A DNA stretch of 14,115 bases from assembly GCA_903885865.1 (NCBI GenBank), contig CAISKH010000035.1, forward strand, positions 1-14,115, given 5' to 3'. Below the pieces are notes generated by a model. That model saw nothing but the letters and a program-made list of their open reading frames with translations, had not been told where the DNA came from and ran no database searches. Position numbers and translations under genes: made by a program. The DNA is from an uncultured Mucilaginibacter sp. GTDB taxonomy: Bacteria > Bacteroidota > Bacteroidia > Sphingobacteriales > Sphingobacteriaceae. Shown in pieces: positions 7,345-14,077 of this stretch. Within the stretch, counting starts at the first letter, position 1, and every line of letters begins with the position of its first letter.

Positions 7345-8151
7345 ATGAGAGATCAAATTAAAACTAACTTTTTATTCATTTGCGTAGTGCTTCTGGCTAT
7401 GATCACACTACCAATATGCCAGGTATCTGCTCAGGCCCAAAGAAGGCCCACGGTATTGATATATACCAAAATTGGGGTAGGAAAAAATGGCGCAAGAGGT
7501 TTTCAGCACAATTCAATTCCCCTGGCCACTACAGCTATCTTAAAACTGATGGGCCAAAACCGTATTGGCGCTGATTTCAGCGGCGACCCGGCCGATTTTA
7601 ACGATGCTACTTTAAAAAAATATGCTGCCGTAATATTCGTAAGCACAACGTCTGATAATATTCCCACTGACGATGAGAAAGCGGCATTTAAAAGATATAT
7701 TGAAGCCGGAGGGGGTTATGTAGGCATACACGCGGCTACTGATGCTAATTACGACTGGCAATGGTATGGCGATTTGGCGGGTGCTTATTTTAAAGGGCAT
7801 CCAACCCCCCAAATGGCTACTTTAAATGTAGTAGATACTAACACCATAGCAACCAAGGGTTTGCCTCATGTTTGGAAAAGGGTTGATGAATACTATCACT
7901 TTAAAGCTTTGCCAAAAGATGTTCACGTATTGATAACGATTGACGAATCGACCATTACCTATACTCCGCAAAATGAAAACCTGAAAATGGGACCCTATCA
8001 TCCAATGGCATGGTGGCACGATTTTGATGGCGGAAGGGCGTTCTATACAGAATTTGGCCATACCGACGAATCCTGGTCCGACCCTCTGTTCTTGCAACAT
8101 CTTTTAGGTGGTATTCAGTATGCTGCCGGCATTAAAAAAATGCAACTGTAA
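7345..8151 (+). CDS. ThuA-like protein, Sec-secreted (second paralogue)
   Basis: A 268-residue paralogue of the preceding gene. Its signal peptide differs: residues 1 to about 29 end V-S-A before Q-A-Q and there is no lipobox, so it should be free in the periplasm rather than membrane-anchored. The same landmarks occur in order: V-L-I-Y-T-K near 37, A-V-I-F-V-S-T-T-S-D, G-G-G-Y-V-G-I-H-A-A-T-D, W-Q-W-Y-G-D-L-A-G-A-Y-F-K-G-H-P, and H-P-M-A-W-W-H-D-F-D-G-G-R-A-F-Y-T-E-F-G-H-T-D-E. The early loop differs from the first copy (a Gly/Arg-rich G-K-N-G-A-R-G-F-Q-H-N-S replaces A-G-Y-H-H-A-S), suggesting a changed substrate pocket. It lies 39 bases before the dehydrogenase gene and is probably cotranscribed with it. 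Confidence 0.88.
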   Translation: MRDQIKTNFLFICVVLLAMITLPICQVSAQAQRRPTVLIYTKIGVGKNGARGFQHNSIPLATTAILKLMGQNRIGADFSGDPADFNDATLKKYAAVIFVSTTSDNIPTDDEKAAFKRYIEAGGGYVGIHAATDANYDWQWYGDLAGAYFKGHPTPQMATLNVVDTNTIATKGLPHVWKRVDEYYHFKALPKDVHVLITIDESTITYTPQNENLKMGPYHPMAWWHDFDGGRAFYTEFGHTDESWSDPLFLQHLLGGIQYAAGIKKMQL

Positions 8152-8190
8152 TAATAATAAGCATTAAATATTAAACCCCAATAAAACTAA

Positions 8191-10449
8191 ATGAAAAATA
8201 ATCACAAACGGCTTTTAGGTATTATCTGCGCTTCCGCGGTTTTATTTTATACCTGTAAAGTAACACAAAAATACGTTACGCAATACCCGGTGCAAAGGGA
8301 CGCATCGGGCAGGATAATTGTTGATATGCATCCCGACCCAACCCCAAAATCTCCGGAAGAGGAAATGAAGCATATTTATGTGCCGGCAGGTTATCACCTG
8401 CAACTGGTAGCGAGCGAACCAATGGTGAGCCAGCCGGTTGCTATTGCCTGGGATGGCGACGGAAAAATGTATGTTGCCGAATTAAATACCTACATGCTGG
8501 ATGTTAACGGTACCGGCGAACATAACGCCACCTGTAAGATAAAATTACTGCAGGATACCAACGGCGATGGCGTAATGGATAAAATGACCGTTTTTGCTGA
8601 TAACCTGGTTTTGCCAAGAACGTTGCAGCCGCTTGATCATGGCCGTTTACTGATTAGTCAAACCTGGTCAAACAGTGTATATTGTTACCAGGATACCAAC
8701 GGCGACGGCGTAGCTGATAAACACTGGCTTGCCTATGAAAACAATGGCGTTAACACCAATAACCTGGAGCACCAGAAAAGCGGTTTGATATGGAATTTGG
8801 ACAACCGTTTATATTTAACTTATGATCCTGTACGTTATGCCGTTAAGGGCGATAAAGTTATCCCCGACACCTTAGTTGAAGGCGCACCGCCGCAATGGGG
8901 TTTGGCTAATGATGATTATGGCCGCACCATTTACTCATCGGCGGGCAGCGAAGTTCCGGCATTGGATTTCCAGCAAAACCTGCATTATGGCGCACTTGAT
9001 TTCAGAGATCAATATGATGATGAATTTAACGCAGTATGGCCCATTGTAACTACGCCCGACGTACAGGGTGGCTTACATAGGTTACGCTTTCCCGATAGTA
9101 CGCTGAACCACTTTACAGCGAGCTGTGGCCAGTCTGTTTTCAGAGGCGATAAGCTGCCCACTGAGTTGCGGGGCGACCTGTTTATTTGCGAACCCGTAGG
9201 AAGGCTGATCCGCAGAGCGAAAGTAACCAACACTAATGGCAAGATCACTTTAAGAAATGCTTACGATAAATCGGAGTTTATAGCTTCTACCGATCTGAAC
9301 TTCAGGCCGGTTAATACCATTACCGGCCCTGATGGCTGTATGTATATTGTGGATATGTACCATGGTATTATCCAGGAAAGCGAGTGGACCAAAGCCGACA
9401 GTTACCTGCGCCCTAAGATCCAGCAAAAACACCTTCAAATGAATGTTGGCCGGGGCCGTATCTACCGTCTGGTTAATGATGCTTATAAACCATCATTTAA
9501 ACCGCCCCACATGCTGGAAGAAACAAGCGCGCAGTTGGTCGACCATTTAAATAGCTTAAATGGATGGACAAGAGATAACGCCCAAAAATTATTAGTGCTT
9601 AGAGATGATAAATCGGTTGTGCCTGCGTTAAAAACCTTAGCCGCCGGCGGCGGGCAATTGGCACGCATCCATGCATTGTGGACCCTAAATGGCATGGACG
9701 CGATGGATGTGGAAACATTTGGCAAAGCTTTAAAAGACGGGGATGCCGAAGTACGTAAAACTACCGTTTGGATAGGCGAAGACTTTATGAAAAAGGATAG
9801 CCATGCTATTGATATGCTGGAGAAAATGGGAAATGACCCAAGTGCTGACGTTCGTTTCCAACTGGAACTGACCATGCGCTTTGTAAAATCAGATAAATCA
9901 AAACAAATAATTGCTGATTTGATAAAAAATTATCCAAATGACCCCATGCTGGCTTATTCGCAAACCTCCTTTGAAAATAAAGCTAAAGCTAAGGCCGAGC
10001 AAGCGAGGAGGCAGGCTTTGTTGAGTACAATGGGCAATAAGTTGGTTACACAGGGTTCTGTAATATTTAAACAGCTTTGCTTTACCTGCCATGGCGCTGA
10101 TGGCAAAGGTGTAATAATAGGCGGGACAACTTCAACCGCGCCAGCATTGGCCGGGAACATTGATGTAAATGGCCGCTTCCCTGATAAACTGATCAGGGTA
10201 TTACTGCATGGCTTAGGCGGACCTATAAGGGGAACCGTTTACCCTGATGCTATGCCTGCACTGGGTGGTAACGATGATGAGTACATCGCCTCGGTATTAA
10301 GTTATATACGCAGCGACTTTGGAAACAAGGGAAGCATAGTTTTGCCCGAAGATGTAAAAGCGATAAGAGACGCTAATGCCGGAAGGACAAAAGCTTGGAC
10401 AATGGACGAATTGGATGCTATTAGGCCTAGCCGCGGAAGAGGGAACTAA
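8191..10449 (+). CDS. PVC-type membrane-bound dehydrogenase with HEAT region and C-terminal cytochrome c
   Basis: A 752-residue exported multidomain redox enzyme. The signal region (1-22) ends at F-Y-T-C with Cys22, an imperfect lipobox, so lipidation is likely but unsure. Residues about 55-430 match the beta-propeller sugar-dehydrogenase-like domain (P-A-G-Y-H-L-Q-L-V-A-S-E-P, then I-A-W-D-G-D-G-K-M-Y-V-A-E). Inside it are two EF-hand-like calcium loops, D-T-N-G-D-G-V-x-D, starting at Asp122 and Asp168. Residues about 445-600 are helical HEAT-like repeats. The C-terminal cytochrome domain has C630-F-T-C633-H634, with Met688 (D-A-M-P-A-L) as the likely distal ligand. This arrangement is the family called 'PVC-type haem-binding CxxCH protein'. 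It probably oxidises a sugar or polyol in the periplasm and passes electrons through its own haem. PQQ use is suggested by relatives but not provable here. Confidence 0.85.
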   Translation: MKNNHKRLLGIICASAVLFYTCKVTQKYVTQYPVQRDASGRIIVDMHPDPTPKSPEEEMKHIYVPAGYHLQLVASEPMVSQPVAIAWDGDGKMYVAELNTYMLDVNGTGEHNATCKIKLLQDTNGDGVMDKMTVFADNLVLPRTLQPLDHGRLLISQTWSNSVYCYQDTNGDGVADKHWLAYENNGVNTNNLEHQKSGLIWNLDNRLYLTYDPVRYAVKGDKVIPDTLVEGAPPQWGLANDDYGRTIYSSAGSEVPALDFQQNLHYGALDFRDQYDDEFNAVWPIVTTPDVQGGLHRLRFPDSTLNHFTASCGQSVFRGDKLPTELRGDLFICEPVGRLIRRAKVTNTNGKITLRNAYDKSEFIASTDLNFRPVNTITGPDGCMYIVDMYHGIIQESEWTKADSYLRPKIQQKHLQMNVGRGRIYRLVNDAYKPSFKPPHMLEETSAQLVDHLNSLNGWTRDNAQKLLVLRDDKSVVPALKTLAAGGGQLARIHALWTLNGMDAMDVETFGKALKDGDAEVRKTTVWIGEDFMKKDSHAIDMLEKMGNDPSADVRFQLELTMRFVKSDKSKQIIADLIKNYPNDPMLAYSQTSFENKAKAKAEQARRQALLSTMGNKLVTQGSVIFKQLCFTCHGADGKGVIIGGTTSTAPALAGNIDVNGRFPDKLIRVLLHGLGGPIRGTVYPDAMPALGGNDDEYIASVLSYIRSDFGNKGSIVLPEDVKAIRDANAGRTKAWTMDELDAIRPSRGRGN

Positions 10450-10477
10450 TTCTATAAATTTTAAACTTTAAAAAATG

Positions 10478-10507
10478 GGGCTGGCCAATGGGCTAGCCCT
10501 TTTTTTA
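10478..10507 (+). terminator. strong intrinsic terminator after the dehydrogenase gene
   Basis: GGGCTGGCC (10478-10486), loop AATG, GGCTAGCCC (10491-10499): a 9-bp stem with one G-U wobble, followed by seven T (10500-10506). It starts 28 bases after the dehydrogenase stop and separates the redox module from the aldolase unit. Confidence 0.92.
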
Positions 10508-10512
10508 TAACT

Positions 10513-10520
10513 TAGATTTG
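10513..10520 (+). promoter_or_regulatory. putative -7 element for the aldolase/HAD unit
   Basis: TAGATTTG matches TAnnTTTG just after the terminator and about 46 bases before the aldolase start. The matching -33 TTG is not seen, since that position falls inside the terminator stem. It is the only promoter-like sequence in this short gap. Confidence 0.3.
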
Positions 10521-10566
10521 CTAAAAATCATAAACACAATTCGCAAAAATACTTGTTGATGAACTA

Positions 10567-11592
10567 ATGAATATAGAAGCACTTAAACAAACGGTAGCAG
10601 CGCTTATGGCCGGAGATAAGGGCCTGCTTGCCATGGATGAGAGCCTGCCAACCTGCAATAAACGCTTCGCGGAGGTTGGTATACCGCAAACTGTTGAATA
10701 TCGCCGTAAATATCGCGAACTGATAGTTACTACCCCCAACTTAGGTTCATGCATTAGCGGGACCATATTGTTTGATGAAACCATTTACCAGGCTACAAAT
10801 AACGGAGTATTATTTGTTGATATATTGAAACAAGCAGGCATTATCCCCGGAATTAAGGTAGATGAAGGCGCGGTAAATATGGCAGGCTTCCCTAACGAAA
10901 AAATAACGGAAGGTTTAGACGGGCTGCGTGGCCGCCTTGAAAAATATTATACTTTAGGCGCGCGTTTTGCCAAATGGCGCGCAGTAATTACCATTGGTTA
11001 TGGCATCCCTACCGATGGGTGTATAGAAGCAAATGTACATGCTTTGGCGCGTTATGCCGCCTTATGCCAGGAAGCAGGTTTAGTACCCATCGTTGAGCCC
11101 GAAGTGTTAATGGATGGCGGACATACCTTAAAAACCTGCTACGAAGTAACCGAAAAAGTTATCCGGAAATTGTTTATTGAGTTAGAAACCCAGCGCGTAA
11201 ATCTGCATGGGTTATTATTAAAACCAAACATGGTTATAGCGGGTAAAGATTGCCCCGAACAGAACAGTGTGGATGAAGCTGCAGATGCGACGGTAAATTG
11301 CTTGCTTGAATCGGTACCGGCAGCTGTGCCGGGTGTGGCTTTTTTATCAGGCGGTCAATCTGCCGCGGATGCCGCCGCGCATTTAAACGCCATGCATGTA
11401 AGGTTTAAAGATAAGCTGCCCTGGGCGCTTACTTTCTCGTTTGCGAGGGCCATACAACAGCCCGCTTTGGAGCTATGGAAAGGAATAGATGAAAATGTTA
11501 AAGCCGCTCAGCAAATGTTGTATTTAAGGGCAAGTTTAGATAATGCCGCCAGGCGCGGGGAATACAGCGCGGCTATGGAAAAAATGAAATAA
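10567..11592 (+). CDS. class I fructose-bisphosphate aldolase
   Basis: A 341-residue cytoplasmic enzyme of the animal/plant-type class I aldolase family. It cleaves fructose 1,6-bisphosphate into dihydroxyacetone phosphate and glyceraldehyde 3-phosphate by a Schiff base, without metal. Landmarks in order: K-G-L-L-A-M-D-E-S (18-26; Asp24), G-I-K-V-D-E-G (95-101; Lys97), F-A-K-W-R-A-V (Lys136), I-V-E-P-E-V (Glu177), L-L-L-K-P-N-M-V with the Schiff-base Lys219, and the phosphate-binding F-L-S-G-G-Q-S (259-265). It is about 20 residues shorter than vertebrate enzymes and lacks their tail with the terminal Tyr, as bacterial members often do. It overlaps no neighbour; the HAD gene starts 7 bases after its stop, so the pair is one transcript. 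Confidence 0.95.
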   Translation: MNIEALKQTVAALMAGDKGLLAMDESLPTCNKRFAEVGIPQTVEYRRKYRELIVTTPNLGSCISGTILFDETIYQATNNGVLFVDILKQAGIIPGIKVDEGAVNMAGFPNEKITEGLDGLRGRLEKYYTLGARFAKWRAVITIGYGIPTDGCIEANVHALARYAALCQEAGLVPIVEPEVLMDGGHTLKTCYEVTEKVIRKLFIELETQRVNLHGLLLKPNMVIAGKDCPEQNSVDEAADATVNCLLESVPAAVPGVAFLSGGQSAADAAAHLNAMHVRFKDKLPWALTFSFARAIQQPALELWKGIDENVKAAQQMLYLRASLDNAARRGEYSAAMEKMK

Positions 11593-11598
11593 GGATAT

Positions 11599-12369
11599 AT
11601 GAAAAAGCTTATAGTTTTTGACCTCGACGGCACATTAGCCGAAAGTAAATCGGCAATTGACAGCGAGATGGCTAAGGTTTTTATAGCGCTCATAAACGTA
11701 GTGAAAGTGGCCATTATATCAGGCGGCGACTGGCCACAATTTGAAAAACAGGTGCTGGTACACCTGCCAACAAATAAAATGCTCAAAAACTTATATATTT
11801 TGCCTACCTGCGGCACTAAGTTTTATACGTATAAGAAGGGCTGGGAAATGCTGTACGCGGAAGACCTTACGCCCGGCGAAAAAACAAAGATCATTACTTC
11901 CCTAAACGCGGCGGTTGAAGAGCAGGGTTTTAAACCCGAAAAAACGTGGGGCGAACAAATTGAGGATAGGGGCAGCCAGATCACTTTTTCGGCATTGGGC
12001 CAGGAAGCGCCCCTGGCTGCAAAAAGGGAGTGGGACCCGGGTTTTGTAAAACGAAAAAAGATACAAAGCGTGTTAAGTAAAACCATACCTGAATTTTCAG
12101 TGAATTTAGGCGGCACCACCTCTATAGATATCACTAAACCCGGTATTGACAAAGGCTACGGTATTAAAAAACTTAAGAGAATTTTAGGCATAAAAAAGAG
12201 GGAGATCATATTTATTGGCGATGCGATATTTCCCGGAGGGAATGATTATCCGGCCCAGGAAGCGGGTGTTATCTCCATCTGCATAAAAGACCCTAACGAA
12301 ACCAAACGGGTTATACAGGGTATTATAGCTTGTTTGGATAATAGAGGTAAATATGCAAAGGGATTTTAG
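11599..12369 (+). CDS. HAD-IIB phosphatase/phosphomannomutase-like protein
   Basis: A 256-residue cytoplasmic haloacid-dehalogenase-superfamily protein with a C2-type cap. Motif I is F-D-L-D-G-T-L (nucleophile Asp8, acid/base Asp10), motif II is I-I-S-G-G (Ser41), motif III Lys is probably Lys185, and motif IV is G-D-A-I-F-P-G-G-N-D-Y (207-217). The G-D-x-x-x-P-G-G-N-D form of motif IV is that of eukaryotic-type phosphomannomutase, so this may move phosphate between mannose-1-P and mannose-6-P or hydrolyse a sugar phosphate. The cap stretch S-Q-I-T-F-S-A-L-G-Q recurs in bacterial HAD-IIB proteins, as far as I recall. An AAGGA stretch at the aldolase stop precedes the start, one of the few Shine-Dalgarno-like sites here. 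Context with aldolase supports hexose-phosphate metabolism; the annotation 'phosphatase' versus 'mutase' remains open. Confidence 0.83.
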   Translation: MKKLIVFDLDGTLAESKSAIDSEMAKVFIALINVVKVAIISGGDWPQFEKQVLVHLPTNKMLKNLYILPTCGTKFYTYKKGWEMLYAEDLTPGEKTKIITSLNAAVEEQGFKPEKTWGEQIEDRGSQITFSALGQEAPLAAKREWDPGFVKRKKIQSVLSKTIPEFSVNLGGTTSIDITKPGIDKGYGIKKLKRILGIKKREIIFIGDAIFPGGNDYPAQEAGVISICIKDPNETKRVIQGIIACLDNRGKYAKGF

Positions 12370-12402
12370 CTTTTGTCCTTCTAAGCTCCGTGTAAATGGG
12401 CC

Positions 12403-12420
12403 CTGCATACTAGTACGCAG
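12403..12420. repeat. imperfect 18-bp palindrome downstream of the HAD gene
   Basis: CTGCATACTAGTACGCAG pairs with itself apart from one A/C mismatch. It begins 34 bases after the HAD stop. There is no T-run after it, so it is not a standard terminator; it could stabilise the 3' end, bind a protein, or belong to a dispersed repeat. Confidence 0.4.
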
Positions 12421-12465
12421 ATCCCCCACGAAAAAACCTGCTATGACTGAAATTAGCGACTCAAG

Positions 12466-12674
12466 GTGATTCAAAAAAGTGATTCATGCCGAATTTCGCC
12501 ATAAGTGCTTAAAACACATAAATAATTTATTTGCAATTATTTAAAGTACCCTATATAAAGCATTTGTACTGATTCAGGGTGATTCACTCCATTTTCTTAA
12601 AATGCTGAATTACAGTAATTTATAAGCGAAAAGTGATTCAGGTGATTCATGTGATTCACTATTTTGTGAATCAC
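12466..12674. repeat. cluster of GTGATTCA repeats with terminal inverted copy
   Basis: Exact GTGATTCA occurs at 12466, 12479, 12579, 12633, 12642 and 12651 (start positions), with a one-mismatch copy CTGATTCA at 12569 and an inverted copy TGAATCAC at 12667-12674. The last three direct copies are in tandem with a 9-base period (unit nGTGATTCA). The final copy and the inverted copy form GTGATTCAC-TATTTT-GTGAATCAC (12651-12674), a perfect 9-bp stem. Each unit is itself nearly palindromic (TGATTCA/TGAATCA). The units are too short and too irregular for CRISPR. Confidence 0.85.
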
Positions 12675-12745
12675 TACACCCATCCTCCTGGTAGTTTTTT
12701 TTAAACAATTTCCCCGATATTCTATTGTATAGTTAAATAACAACC

Positions 12746-12961
12746 ATGAATAGACTAATCGGAATTATACTGATCGTAGTTGGCGCGATAATGATTATTT
12801 GGACCAGTTTTACTTATACCAAAAAAGAAAAAATAATAGATGCCGGCCCGTTACAACTTTCGGCCAATCGTGAAAAAACCGTTAGCTGGCCGCCCTACCT
12901 GGGTGGTATTTTATTAATTGGCGGCATTGTAGTGGTTGTTACCTCAAAAAAATCAAGTTAA
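12746..12961 (+). CDS. small two-TM membrane protein (DUF3185-like)
   Basis: A 71-residue protein with two membrane helices, residues about 4-22 (L-I-G-I-I-L-I-V-V-G-A-I-M-I-I-W) and 51-66 (Y-L-G-G-I-L-L-I-G-G-I-V-V-V-V), joined by a polar loop with Y-T-K-K-E-K-I-I-D-A-G-P-L-Q near residue 24. The pattern helix, T-K-K-E-K, I-D-x-G-P, short loop, G-G-rich helix and basic tail is seen in a widespread family of small bacterial membrane proteins (DUF3185-like, by resemblance). Function is unknown. It lies 21 bases ahead of the GH130 gene on the same strand and may share its transcript. Confidence 0.72.
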   Translation: MNRLIGIILIVVGAIMIIWTSFTYTKKEKIIDAGPLQLSANREKTVSWPPYLGGILLIGGIVVVVTSKKSS

Positions 12962-12982
12962 TTTACCCGCCCCCCACGCTAA

Positions 12983-14002
12983 ATGATAACGGTAAAAAAA
13001 GAAGGTGTAGTTCTTGAACAAACCAACCTGGAATTTGAAAATGAAGGCGTATTAAATCCGGCAATAATTAGAGAAGGGGATAATATCCATCTTTTTTACA
13101 GGGCGGTACGCAAGGGCAATTTTTCTACTATTGGTTATTGTAAATTGGATACGCCGCTAACCGTTGCTGAGCGGCTGGATGTCCCACTGCTTGTTCCGCA
13201 ATTTGATTATGAAAAGCATGGGATGGAAGACCCTCGCATCGTGAAGATCGGTGAAGTGTATTACCTGTCCTATATCGCGTTTGATGGCATTAACGCCCTC
13301 GGTGCGGTAGCCACTTCTACCGACTTGCAGCATTTTGAAAAACATGGAATAATTGTCCCTCAAATTACTTATGCTGAATTTGATGAGCTTGTTATAAGCA
13401 ATAATGACTTTATAGAACGATATAGAGGCGATTACAACGGAGCTGACACCATTGTGATGGATAAGGATCTGGTTTTCTTTCCCCGCAGGATAAATGGAAA
13501 ACTCACTTTTCTGCATCGCATAAAACCTGATATACAAATAGCTGCTGTTAACGGACTGAATGAGCTGACCGCGGAATATTGGAAAAACTACCTACAGCAT
13601 TTAGATGCGCATGTTTTGCTTGCCCCCAAATATGAACATGAAATTGATTATGTTGGCGGTGGCTGCCCGCCTGTTGAAACAACGCATGGCTGGCTGGTTA
13701 TTTATCATGGCGTAAAAAATGTGGGCAGATGTTATGAATATGTCGCATGTGCGGCATTATTTGAGCTGGATGACCCGAAAAAAGAAATAGCCCGGTTGCC
13801 TTACCCCTTACTTAAGCCCGACCAGGATTATGAATTGGCCGGGGATGTGGACGATGTTTGTTTTCCTACGGGCACTGTTTTAGTTGATGATACCCTATAT
13901 ATTTATTATGGCGCCGGGGATGATATTATCGCTTGCGCATCGGTTAGTTTAAGCGGGTTGGTAGCAGAATTATTGGTGAATAAAGTTCCGCAATCGTTAT
14001 AG
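12983..14002 (+). CDS. GH130 family beta-mannoside phosphorylase/hydrolase
   Basis: A 339-residue cytoplasmic five-bladed beta-propeller of glycoside hydrolase family 130; there is no signal peptide. Signature features: L-N-P-A (24-27) and F-Y-R-A-V-R (38-43) near the active site, M-E-D-P-R (81-85) with probable catalytic acid Asp83, F-F-P-R-R (165-169), G-G-G-C-P-P-V (225-231), G-W-L-V-I-Y-H-G-V (236-244) and F-P-T-G (294-297). Many GH130 enzymes cleave beta-mannosides with phosphate, giving alpha-mannose-1-phosphate; a subgroup hydrolyses. The Arg/His-containing R-R-I-N-G-K-L-T-F-L-H-R segment is consistent with a phosphate site, but I cannot settle phosphorolysis from sequence alone. Related proteins are often mislabelled 'pesticidal protein Cry' or 'glycosidase PH1107-related'. 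The neighbouring PMM-like HAD would be a logical next enzyme. Confidence 0.88.
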   Translation: MITVKKEGVVLEQTNLEFENEGVLNPAIIREGDNIHLFYRAVRKGNFSTIGYCKLDTPLTVAERLDVPLLVPQFDYEKHGMEDPRIVKIGEVYYLSYIAFDGINALGAVATSTDLQHFEKHGIIVPQITYAEFDELVISNNDFIERYRGDYNGADTIVMDKDLVFFPRRINGKLTFLHRIKPDIQIAAVNGLNELTAEYWKNYLQHLDAHVLLAPKYEHEIDYVGGGCPPVETTHGWLVIYHGVKNVGRCYEYVACAALFELDDPKKEIARLPYPLLKPDQDYELAGDVDDVCFPTGTVLVDDTLYIYYGAGDDIIACASVSLSGLVAELLVNKVPQSL

Positions 14003-14021
14003 CATTTCGAGGCCATTAAAC

Positions 14022-14052
14022 TTGGTAAACCATTATATAAAAAGTATAATTG
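14022..14052 (+). promoter_or_regulatory. putative promoter for uxaC
   Basis: TTG (14022-14024), a 20-base spacer and TATAATTG (14045-14052), one mismatch from TAnnTTTG. The start codon at 14078 would leave a leader of about 20 bases. It suggests the isomerase gene begins a new transcription unit after GH130. Confidence 0.35.
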
Positions 14053-14077
14053 TCGGCTACAAAATCATAACCCTGCA

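Larger units (their letters stand above)
12370..12745. other. 376-bp intergenic region rich in short repeats
   Basis: The left third holds an imperfect 18-bp palindrome (12403-12420). The right two-thirds hold the GTGATTCA repeat cluster (12466-12674) ending in a hairpin. From 12675 to 12745 it is A/T-rich sequence leading to the small membrane protein gene, with no clear TAnnTTTG box. No gene on either strand is convincing, though the minus strand stays open across the left part. Confidence 0.6.

Noticed and set aside
9009..10160. Minus-strand open frames of 60-130 codons across the dehydrogenase gene
   Set aside because: They are antisense shadows of a gene with clear domain motifs throughout; their translations look random.
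12184..12474. 96-codon minus-strand open frame as a gene
   Set aside because: Most of it lies antisense over the 3' end of the HAD gene, whose motifs are intact; no family resemblance and no start signal were seen. Only its non-overlapping part is kept as a low-interest observation.
12466..12674. CRISPR array
   Set aside because: Units are 8-9 bases, spacing is irregular or tandem without spacers, and no cas gene is present.
12983..14002. Insecticidal Cry-type toxin (a common automatic label for such proteins)
   Set aside because: The M-E-D-P-R and G-W-L-V-I-Y-H-G-V motifs and the length fit the GH130 beta-propeller; nothing resembles a Cry toxin.
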